The position numbers and the translations under genes were made by a program. The notes under the pieces are model-generated. The model saw nothing but the letters and a program-made list of their open reading frames with translations. It did no database searches and was not told the origin of the DNA. From Chitinophagaceae bacterium (GTDB lineage Bacteria; Bacteroidota; Bacteroidia; Chitinophagales; Chitinophagaceae): a DNA stretch of 32,793 bases. Below are positions 7,328 through 14,914 of this stretch, piece by piece; the first letter of the stretch is position 1; every line of letters starts with the position of its first letter. The DNA lies in NCBI GenBank assembly GCA_025450235.1, contig JANWHX010000117.1, positions 1 through 32,793 on the forward strand, given 5' to 3'.

Positions 7328-8143
7328 ATGGCATTTAAAAAAATTACGGAGCAACCCAGCAATTACAGGCACCTGGAAAAGATGCCAATTGCTGAACTGC
7401 TGACCAACATCAATAAAGAAGACCAGGTAGTTCCGGCTGCTGTGGCAAAAGCGATCCCGCAGATTGAAAAATTAGTGGAAGTGATCAGCGATAAGATGCT
7501 GATGGGGGGCAGATTATTTTATATTGGTGCAGGTACGAGTGGCCGTCTGGGAATAGTAGATGCCAGTGAATGCCCCCCGACGTATGGAGTGCCAAAAGGC
7601 CTGGTGATTGGTATTATTGCGGGGGGTGAAAAGGCGATTACTTCTGCTGTTGAATTTGCTGAAGATGATAAGGACCAGGGATGGAAAGACCTTGAAAGCT
7701 GGAATGTTTCTGATAAAGACGTTGTCATCGGCATTGCCGCCAGCGGGACTACTCCTTATGTGATCGGTGCTCTTGAAGAATGCCAGAAAAAAGGAATTGT
7801 TACCGGCAGCATATCCTGCAACCCGGATTCACCCGTCAGCGCCGCTGCGGATTTTCCAATTGAAGTAGTGGTGGGGCCGGAATTTGTAACTGGCAGCACC
7901 CGGATGAAAAGCGGGACGGCGCAGAAATTAGTGTTGAATATGATCTCCACTTCCTGCATGATCCAGCTGGGACGAGTGGAGGACAATAAAATGGTAAACA
8001 TGCAACTTACGAACGATAAATTAGTTGACCGTGGCGTGAAAATGCTGATGGAACGATCGCCTATAAAAGACTATGAAGAAGCAAAAAAGCTTTTGCTAAA
8101 GTATGGGAGCGTAAAAAAGGCATCCGAATCAATGGTCCAATAG
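7328..8143 (+). CDS. murQ: N-acetylmuramic acid 6-phosphate etherase
   Basis: 271 aa: GGRLFYIGAGTSGRLGIVDASECPPTYGVP, VIGIAASGTTPYVIGAL, GPEFVTGSTRMKSGTAQKLVLNMIST. Confidence 0.95.
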   Translation: MAFKKITEQPSNYRHLEKMPIAELLTNINKEDQVVPAAVAKAIPQIEKLVEVISDKMLMGGRLFYIGAGTSGRLGIVDASECPPTYGVPKGLVIGIIAGGEKAITSAVEFAEDDKDQGWKDLESWNVSDKDVVIGIAASGTTPYVIGALEECQKKGIVTGSISCNPDSPVSAAADFPIEVVVGPEFVTGSTRMKSGTAQKLVLNMISTSCMIQLGRVEDNKMVNMQLTNDKLVDRGVKMLMERSPIKDYEEAKKLLLKYGSVKKASESMVQ

Positions 8144-8229
8144 TTTTTTTACAGATTTCTTCCCTATATTGTGACTTCAACTCTGCAGTGATAAATACTA
8201 ACAACCATACCGTTTCTTCTTTGATAGCG

Positions 8230-8283
8230 ATGTATGCGGCAGCAACTGCAGCCGTCACTACAACTATTACAACGATCCGCTAA
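8230..8283 (+). promoter_or_regulatory. Candidate threonine-attenuator leader peptide (MYAAATAAVTTTITTIR*) upstream of thrA
   Basis: ATG TAT GCG GCA GCA ACT GCA GCC GTC ACT ACA ACT ATT ACA ACG ATC CGC TAA: 6 Thr and 2 Ile in 17 codons, ~100 bp before thrA, with hairpin ATCCGC-TAA-GCGGAT across the stop codon. Confidence 0.75.
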
Positions 8284-8385
8284 GCGGATTGTACTACACT
8301 ATATTATACCCCGGGCTTCGGCTGATCAAACGAAAATCATATTTATTATTTAGCTTAATTAATTTTAATCATTAAATCGGGATAC

Positions 8386-10830
8386 ATGCAGGTCTTAAAA
8401 TTTGGGGGCACATCGGTTGCCAATGCGGAGAATATCAGTAAGGTGACGGAGATCGTAAGAAAATCAATTCAAAAAGACAAAACAGTTGTTGTCGTTTCAG
8501 CCCTGGGCGGAATTACGGACATGTTGCTTAAAGCCGCCGCGCTGGCAGCGGATGGGGAGGAGAGTTATAAGGAAGAACTATCCCAGATTGAACAAAGACA
8601 TTTGGATACTGTGAAACAATTGATCCCTGTATCACAACAAAGCCCAATGTTAAGCCTGGTGAAGGCAGCATGCAATGAAATTGAAGATATATGCAATGGA
8701 ATTTTTCTGCTCGGGGAGTTAACGGCAAGATCCAAAGACCGCATCGGGAGTTATGGAGAATGGATCTCATCACAGATTATTGCTGCAAAATTCAAAGCGG
8801 AACGGATTGACAATGTTTGGAAAGATGCAAGAGACCTGGTTGTTACCAATTCAAATTTCAGCGCCGCTGAAGTTGATTTTGACAGTACCAATAAAAAGAT
8901 AAAAGATTTTTTTTCAACCCAGAATTCTTCCTTATTTATCTTGCCGGGTTTTATTGCAAGCGATAAGAACGGGATCACGACTACCCTGGGACGGGGTGGT
9001 TCTGATTATACCGCGGCAATTATTGCATCTGCCCTGAATGCAAATAGTCTTGAAATATGGACCGATGTCAGCGGAATGATGACTGCCGATCCGCGGTTAA
9101 CCAGCAATGCACGGATCATCCCGCATATTTCTTACCAGGAGGCCATGGAACTGTCCCATTTTGGTGCTAAAGTCATTTATCCGCCGACAATACAGCCGGT
9201 AATGAATCAAAATATACCGGTGCGGATTAAGAACACGTTCGCCGCAGACGATGAGGGAACGCTAATCGAATCGGTAACAAACAGGAACGGAAACATCGTC
9301 AGGGGAATTTCCAGTATCAATAACATAGCCCTGATAAGTCTTGAAGGAAGTGGTATGGTAGGTATTCCGGGATTTTCTAAAAGATTATTCGAGGCATTAA
9401 GCAACGAAAAGATCAATGTTATATTGATCACCCAAAGCTCATCTGAACATTCTATCTGTGTTGGGATCGATGCTGCATTTTCCACAAAGGCGAAACATGC
9501 GGTTGATACGGCATTTTCCAATGAGATCGCTTTGCAGAAAGTAGATCCTTTACAAATTGAAGGGGACCTGTCAATTGTTGCCCTGGTCGGTGAAAACATG
9601 AAGAGCCATCCGGGCATCAGTGGCCGTATGTTCAGTGCAATGGGTAAAAATGGTATTAATATCCGGGCTATCGCCCAGGGATCTTCCGAGAAAAATATTT
9701 CGGCTGTTATTTCAACCAAAGATGTCCGTAAAGCTATCAACGTTTTGCATGAAGAGTTCTTTGAAACAACGTATAAGCAAATAAACCTTTTCATTGTCGG
9801 AACCGGTAATGTAGGCGCTAAACTTCTCGGACAATTAAATCAACAGGGAAAGTTCCTTTTTGATCAGATGAAATTGCAGTTACGGGTGGTAGGTATCAGC
9901 AACAGTCGAAAAATGCTGATCGATGAGGACGGAATTGGTCTTTCCAACTGGAAGGAGAAATTGGATGCGGCGCCCCCGGCCAATCTCCAAAACTGGGTGA
10001 ACGAAATTATCGCAAGGAATCTTCGTAACTCCGTTTTTGTCGATATAACAGCCAATGATAAGGTGGCTGCCGTCTATGATCAGTTGTTGACCAAAAGCAT
10101 TTCAGTGGTGGCCTGCAATAAAGTAGCCGCTTCTTCAGCATTTGGTAATTATAAAAAACTAAAGGACCTCGCTACTGAATACAACTGCCATTTTCTTTTT
10201 GAGACCAATGTCGGCGCTGGTTTACCGGTGATCGCTACATTGAATGATCTTGTCAGGAGTGGTGACAGGGTGCACCGGATGCAGGCAGTGTTAAGCGGCA
10301 CACTCAATTTTGTGTTCAATAATTATGATGGTACCAGGAAGTTTGCCGAAGTGGTAAAGCAGGCGCAGGACGAAGGGTATACAGAGCCTGACCCGCGTTT
10401 GGATCTTGGTGGGATCGATGTAATGCGAAAGATCATGATCCTGGCACGTGAAGCAGGTGAAAGAATTGAGATGAATGAAATCGCAAATAATTCTTTCATG
10501 CCACCAGCCTGTATGACAGGTGATGTTGATAATTTCTATAAAGAGATGGCGAAGGAGGAGGATCACTTTAAAAAGCTATTTGCCAAAGCCAATGCAGAAG
10601 GCACGAAGCTCAAGTTTGTTGCTTCCTATAATAACGGCCAGGCATCGGTAGGTTTACAGCATATTGATCCGAAACATGACCTTTATCATTTATATGGAAA
10701 AGACAATGTGGTGTTGTTTTATACAGATCGCTACAGCGAACAACCATTGGTCGTAAAGGGTGCCGGAGCGGGAGCGGATGTAACTGCAAGTGGTGTATTT
10801 GCAGATATTATCCGGGCAGCGAAAACGTAG
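8386..10830 (+). CDS. thrA: Bifunctional aspartate kinase / homoserine dehydrogenase
   Basis: 814 aa: MQVLKFGGTSVANAENI...TTLGRGGSDYTAAIIA, ACT region, then FIVGTGNVGAKLLGQL...ETNVGAGLPVIATLNDLVRSGDRVHRMQAVLSGTLNFVFN...EPDPRLDLGGIDVMRK. Confidence 0.97.
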   Translation: MQVLKFGGTSVANAENISKVTEIVRKSIQKDKTVVVVSALGGITDMLLKAAALAADGEESYKEELSQIEQRHLDTVKQLIPVSQQSPMLSLVKAACNEIEDICNGIFLLGELTARSKDRIGSYGEWISSQIIAAKFKAERIDNVWKDARDLVVTNSNFSAAEVDFDSTNKKIKDFFSTQNSSLFILPGFIASDKNGITTTLGRGGSDYTAAIIASALNANSLEIWTDVSGMMTADPRLTSNARIIPHISYQEAMELSHFGAKVIYPPTIQPVMNQNIPVRIKNTFAADDEGTLIESVTNRNGNIVRGISSINNIALISLEGSGMVGIPGFSKRLFEALSNEKINVILITQSSSEHSICVGIDAAFSTKAKHAVDTAFSNEIALQKVDPLQIEGDLSIVALVGENMKSHPGISGRMFSAMGKNGINIRAIAQGSSEKNISAVISTKDVRKAINVLHEEFFETTYKQINLFIVGTGNVGAKLLGQLNQQGKFLFDQMKLQLRVVGISNSRKMLIDEDGIGLSNWKEKLDAAPPANLQNWVNEIIARNLRNSVFVDITANDKVAAVYDQLLTKSISVVACNKVAASSAFGNYKKLKDLATEYNCHFLFETNVGAGLPVIATLNDLVRSGDRVHRMQAVLSGTLNFVFNNYDGTRKFAEVVKQAQDEGYTEPDPRLDLGGIDVMRKIMILAREAGERIEMNEIANNSFMPPACMTGDVDNFYKEMAKEEDHFKKLFAKANAEGTKLKFVASYNNGQASVGLQHIDPKHDLYHLYGKDNVVLFYTDRYSEQPLVVKGAGAGADVTASGVFADIIRAAKT

Positions 10831-10859
10831 GAAAGAAATCAACACGTAAGGGAAAGAAT

Positions 10860-10880
10860 GCGTGCCGATAGTCGGCATGC
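10860..10880. repeat. Palindrome in thrA-thrB gap (GCGTGCCGA-TAG-TCGGCATGC)
   Basis: 9-bp stem with one G-U pair, 3-nt loop. Confidence 0.7.
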
Positions 10881-10924
10881 CTCATGCATTTTCTATTTAT
10901 TTTAATTCAATAACACGATCGGAT

Positions 10925-11842
10925 TTGAACAAAATCACTGTAAAGAGTCCCGGGACGGTCGCCAACCTTGTATGCGGATTTGATATACTTGGCATGGCGC
11001 TGAATGAACCTTATGATATAATGCATTTAAAATTATTGAATGAGCCAATTGTCGTTATCATCAATAAAGATGATTTTAATTTGCCCACCGAACCCGAAAA
11101 AAACGTAGCCGGCGTTGTTTTGTTATCGATCATTGAAAGGATGAATCACAAAACAGGATTCGAAGTTGTAATTGAAAAGCATATTAAACCCGGAAGTGGT
11201 ATTGGATCAAGCGCCGCAAGTGCTGCAGGTGCTGCTGTGGCAGCGAATCATTTATTGGGAGGCATTTTTTCGCGCGATGAGGTGGTTCAGTTTGCCATGA
11301 ATGGGGAGAAGCTTGCGTCAGGTGTTAAACATGCAGACAATATCGCACCGTGTATTTTGGGTGGCGTCAGTTTGATACGAAGTATTCATCCATTGGACAT
11401 TGTTGCTATTCCTTCGCCTGATCTGTTTGTGACGGTGGTACATCCGCAAATCGAGGTAAGGACATCTGATGCAAGGCAAATATTGAAGAAGCAGGTATTA
11501 CTAAAAGATGCTATCAGGCAATGGGGAAATATTGCAGGTTTGGTAACAGGGTTTCTGAAGAACGACTATGAACTTATTGGCCGTTCGTTAGAAGATGTCA
11601 TCATAGAGCCGGTAAGAAGTATCCTGATCCCCGGATTTGATGAAATAAAAAGGAAGTGTAAAGATGCAGGCGCATTGGGTGGAGGTATATCGGGATCCGG
11701 GCCTTCTGTGTTCATGTTATCCGTAAGCGAAACTATTGCTAAAGCGACAGAAACGGTGATGAAGGAAGTGTACGACAGGCTCGGGATTGAAAACAATACT
11801 TACGTTACGACAATTAACAAGAAAGGGGTTGAAATAATTTAA
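10925..11842 (+). CDS. thrB: Homoserine kinase (TTG start at 10925 proposed; ATG at 10862 or 10877 are alternatives)
   Basis: LNKITVKSPGTVANLVCGFDILGMALNEPYD...EKHIKPGSGIGSSAASAAGAAVAANHLLGG...GALGGGISGSGPSVFMLS: GHMP kinase motifs. Conserved part begins at NKITVKSPGT. Confidence 0.93.
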   Translation: MNKITVKSPGTVANLVCGFDILGMALNEPYDIMHLKLLNEPIVVIINKDDFNLPTEPEKNVAGVVLLSIIERMNHKTGFEVVIEKHIKPGSGIGSSAASAAGAAVAANHLLGGIFSRDEVVQFAMNGEKLASGVKHADNIAPCILGGVSLIRSIHPLDIVAIPSPDLFVTVVHPQIEVRTSDARQILKKQVLLKDAIRQWGNIAGLVTGFLKNDYELIGRSLEDVIIEPVRSILIPGFDEIKRKCKDAGALGGGISGSGPSVFMLSVSETIAKATETVMKEVYDRLGIENNTYVTTINKKGVEII

Positions 11843-11844
11843 CG

Positions 11845-11871
11845 GGTCTGGCCGCTGGGAGCGGCCTGACC
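11845..11871. repeat. 27-bp palindromic element copy 1, thrB-thrC gap
   Basis: GGTCTGGCCG-CTGGGAG-CGGCCTGACC; arms complementary except a central T-T mismatch. Confidence 0.8.
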
Positions 11872-11879
11872 GTATACAC

Positions 11880-13208
11880 ATGAAATATTATAGCACAAAT
11901 AAACAATCTCCAGTAGTTGATTTCAGGGAAGCAACGATCAGCGGGCAGGCGCCGGATAAAGGGTTGTATTTTCCTGAAAGTATTCCTTCAGTCGATCAAG
12001 AGTTAATAAGAAACATTGAAAAATATTCAAATGAAGAAATCGCTTTTAGGGTGATCCATCCTTATGTGGCGAATTCAATCGCTGATGAAAAGCTGATGGA
12101 GATCGTGACCGAAACGATCAGCTTTCCTATTCCTCTTGTGCCTGTCAATGAATCCGTTTATTCTCTCGAACTGTTTCATGGACCCACATTGGCGTTTAAA
12201 GATGTGGGGGCAAGGTTCATGAGTCGCTGTCTTGGTTATTTTGTTAAAATGGGTGAGACCCTTCGTCACGGTCAGGCCGGCGGGAGCGGCCAGACCGTGA
12301 CTGTACTTGTTGCCACTTCAGGCGATACAGGCGGCGCCGTAGCAAATGGGTTTTACAATGTGGAAGGAGTTGAAGTAATAATATTATATCCTTCCGGTAA
12401 AGTCAGCCCGGTACAGGAAAAACAATTGACTACATTGGGAAAGAATATTCGTGCTCTTGAAGTCCTGGGAAGTTTTGACGATTGCCAGCAAATGGTAAAA
12501 AACGCATTTGCCGATAAAGAAGTAAACAAAAATCGGTTCCTGACCTCCGCCAATTCAATCAATGTGGCAAGATGGCTTCCGCAACAGTTCTATTATTTCT
12601 TTGCATATAAGCAGTGGCCTGATAGGAACAATCCGCCCGTAATAAGCGTCCCCAGCGGGAACTTTGGTAATATCTGTGCTGGTTTACTGGCAAAACGTTC
12701 CGGGTTGCCGGTAGAGCATTTCATTGCGGCCTGTAATGTCAATGATGTTGTTCCGGAATTCATGAAGACAGAAAGATTTGAACCAAAGCAGGCGATACCC
12801 ACCTTGTCCAATGCAATGGATGTAGGTAATCCAAGCAATTTCGTCCGTATACTGGAAATATTTGCTCATAGTTTTACCACGCTTGAGCAAAATCTCACTG
12901 CTGTCAGTATAACGGACAAAGAAACAACGGATACTATCAGTGACGCTTTTAAACAATACAATTACATACTTGATCCACACGGCGCAGTTGGGTACCTGGC
13001 GTTGAAACGATACATGGGAGCCCATCCCGGCAGTAAAGGTATCTTCCTTGAAACAGCCCACCCGGTCAAGTTTCCGGATGCAGTAGAAAAACATACCGGC
13101 ACCCGGCCGGATATCCCCGCATCGGTGTATAATATTATGAATAATAAAAAGGTAACTGTAAAAATGAAACCGGACTATAAAGCATTGAAAGATTACCTGA
13201 TGAGCTAG
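11880..13208 (+). CDS. thrC: Threonine synthase
   Basis: 442 aa: MKYYSTNKQSPVVDFREA...LELFHGPTLAFKDVGARFMSRCLGYF...TVLVATSGDTGGAVANGFY...SVPSGNFGNICAGLLAKRSGLP...LDPHGAVGYLALK. Confidence 0.96.
   Translation: MKYYSTNKQSPVVDFREATISGQAPDKGLYFPESIPSVDQELIRNIEKYSNEEIAFRVIHPYVANSIADEKLMEIVTETISFPIPLVPVNESVYSLELFHGPTLAFKDVGARFMSRCLGYFVKMGETLRHGQAGGSGQTVTVLVATSGDTGGAVANGFYNVEGVEVIILYPSGKVSPVQEKQLTTLGKNIRALEVLGSFDDCQQMVKNAFADKEVNKNRFLTSANSINVARWLPQQFYYFFAYKQWPDRNNPPVISVPSGNFGNICAGLLAKRSGLPVEHFIAACNVNDVVPEFMKTERFEPKQAIPTLSNAMDVGNPSNFVRILEIFAHSFTTLEQNLTAVSITDKETTDTISDAFKQYNYILDPHGAVGYLALKRYMGAHPGSKGIFLETAHPVKFPDAVEKHTGTRPDIPASVYNIMNNKKVTVKMKPDYKALKDYLMS
12270..12296. repeat. 27-bp palindromic element copy 2, in frame inside thrC (full palindrome 12265-12301)
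   Basis: GGTCAGGCCG-GCGGGAG-CGGCCAGACC; encodes the HGQAGGSGQT stretch just before the conserved TVLVATSGDTGG block. Confidence 0.8.
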
Positions 13209-13235
13209 GGCAGCGAAATCTGCAAAGATCATTAT

Positions 13236-13243
13236 TACCTTTG
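13236..13243 (+). promoter_or_regulatory. Bacteroidota-type -7 element TACCTTTG upstream of the 13260 gene
   Basis: Matches TAnnTTTG 16 bp before the ATG; -33 not clear. Confidence 0.35.
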
Positions 13244-13259
13244 CTATTGAGATTGAACA

Positions 13260-13823
13260 ATGCATGATATAGAACCTTTTTATAACTGGCGCCACATATA
13301 TGTGAGCGAAGAGGATGCTTTGTCACCTTTTTTTGGGCGGGACTATTCTGAATTTGAATACTCTCAAACCGTTTATAATTATTATATCCATCCGCAGTGG
13401 GATGATTTTGGAAGCCGCACCCTGTACTTAAAAGTGCTACTGGCCGATTACGAGGAAAAGTATGTCATAATAGAGTTGATAGGAGAATGGAATGATGCTG
13501 TAGAAAATGATATTATGGAACTGAAGCGGGAAGTACTCGAAAAGTTTACGTACGAAGGAATCAATAAAATCATACTGATCGCCGAGAATGTGTTGAATTT
13601 TCATAGTGGAGTAATTGATTACTACGAAGAATTGGCCGAAGAGTTAGCGGATGCCAATGGCTGGGTCGTTTGCCTCAATATGCCGGAACAAACCCAGTAT
13701 GATTTTCGGAAAGCCCATCTTGACAGGTATATTGAATTAATTGAACTTGAAAACTGGCGCACGTATAAACCCTTCCACCTGTTTAGGAAGATCGATGCTG
13801 AACAAAAGGCAAGATTGACCTGA
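13260..13823 (+). CDS. Hypothetical protein, acidic, 187 aa
   Basis: Full-length ORF on the same strand after thrC with a plausible start and promoter; no recognised domain. Confidence 0.75.
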   Translation: MHDIEPFYNWRHIYVSEEDALSPFFGRDYSEFEYSQTVYNYYIHPQWDDFGSRTLYLKVLLADYEEKYVIIELIGEWNDAVENDIMELKREVLEKFTYEGINKIILIAENVLNFHSGVIDYYEELAEELADANGWVVCLNMPEQTQYDFRKAHLDRYIELIELENWRTYKPFHLFRKIDAEQKARLT

Positions 13824-14019
13824 ACGTTTCCTGATATGAACATCATCCCCAGATACTATCTTCTTTCTTTTGACGGTTATTGCTTGTTCGTCTCATTGAA
13901 CACTTTTAGGAATAACTCAGCGAAAAACAGGTCCGCTAAAGCATTTATCTAATTATGATTATCAAATAGCTAGTCTCAACAATTGGCCGTTGAACCTTGT
14001 CAAATGCCTTTAAAGTTTT

Positions 14020-14051
14020 TTGCGCCATTTGATTTCCAGATACTACATTTG
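14020..14051 (+). promoter_or_regulatory. Putative Bacteroidota housekeeping promoter of sdhC (TTG-N21-TACATTTG)
   Basis: TTG 14020-14022 and TACATTTG 14044-14051, matching the TTG / TAnnTTTG consensus; 28 bp before the ATG. Confidence 0.5.
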
Positions 14052-14079
14052 CTATAATTAACCATCTTCACCATTCTAT

Positions 14080-14760
14080 ATGAAATGGTCCGAATTCTTC
14101 ACTTCGTCGGTTGGAAAGAAATTAGTAATGGCTTTAACCGGTTTGTTCCTAATTACTTTTTTGGTAGTTCATGTCAGTCTTAATGCCTGTATATGGGCCA
14201 ACGATGGCGGGATAATGTTTAACAACGCTGCTCATTTTATGAGTGGTATTGTGATCCGCATTGTTGAAGTCGGGTTATTCCTGGGGATCTTTCTTCATAT
14301 CATCCAGGGCTATGTATTAGTATTTTCCAATCGCACTAAACGAAATATCGGTTACAATGTACCGATGGGCAGTAAGGGAAGTGCCTGGTACAGGAAAAGC
14401 ATGGGACTACTTGGAACTATTCTCCTTCTTTTTTTTATTATTCACTGGTATCATTTCTGGATCCCGTCAAGATTTACAGGTGTTGAAGAGACTTTTATCG
14501 ATGGTAAACCTGTTCATAATCTTTATGCGCTAATGCAAATAACTTTCCAGGAATTATGGGTAGTCATCGTATATGTATTTGCTTGTTTTTCTCTTTGCTG
14601 GCATTTGATACACGGTTTTCAAAGTGCTTTCAGAACGATGGGAATAAGTAATCATCGCTACCTGGTAATCATAAAATCGGCAGGGATTGCTTTTGCGATC
14701 ATTGTATCAACGGCTTTTGCTATGATGCCTGTGAGTATGTATTTGGGATGGGTGAAGTAA
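14080..14760 (+). CDS. sdhC: Succinate dehydrogenase / fumarate reductase cytochrome b subunit
   Basis: 226 aa, five hydrophobic segments: SSVGKKLVMALTGLFLITFLVVHVSLN...HIIQGYVLVFSNRTKR...HLIHGFQSAFRTMG; upstream of sdhA. Confidence 0.93.
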   Translation: MKWSEFFTSSVGKKLVMALTGLFLITFLVVHVSLNACIWANDGGIMFNNAAHFMSGIVIRIVEVGLFLGIFLHIIQGYVLVFSNRTKRNIGYNVPMGSKGSAWYRKSMGLLGTILLLFFIIHWYHFWIPSRFTGVEETFIDGKPVHNLYALMQITFQELWVVIVYVFACFSLCWHLIHGFQSAFRTMGISNHRYLVIIKSAGIAFAIIVSTAFAMMPVSMYLGWVK

Positions 14761-14776
14761 GTTGGTAAAGACGGCA

Positions 14777-14853
14777 AAGTCCGGAAGACGGAAAGAAGCT
14801 GTCTTAAAAGCGAAATGTCTTTCAGTCTTTCCAGCTTGCGGACTTCCGGACTT
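14777..14853. repeat. Inverted repeat in sdhC-sdhA gap (AAGTCCGGAAG / CTTCCGGACTT) within GACGGAA-type short repeats
   Basis: 11-bp perfect arms at 14777-14787 and 14843-14853. Confidence 0.7.
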
Positions 14854-14914
14854 GTTGAGATGCGAACAGAGCGATGGCAAAATAAGATCACTAATCATTT
14901 AATCTGCGAAATCA

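Noticed and set aside
8061-8258. 65-aa minus-strand ORF over the murQ end and thr leader
   Set aside because: Antisense to murQ and the Thr leader; no recognisable protein features.
8284-8385. Classical intrinsic terminator completing a thr attenuator
   Set aside because: CCGGGCTTCGGCTG gives only ~3 bp around the UUCG loop and no T-run follows, so no terminator is claimed.
9207-9794. 195-aa minus-strand ORF inside thrA
   Set aside because: Shadow ORF antisense to a strongly conserved aspartate kinase region.
12684-13295. 203-aa minus-strand ORF inside thrC
   Set aside because: Antisense shadow ORF; thrC motifs are intact on the plus strand.
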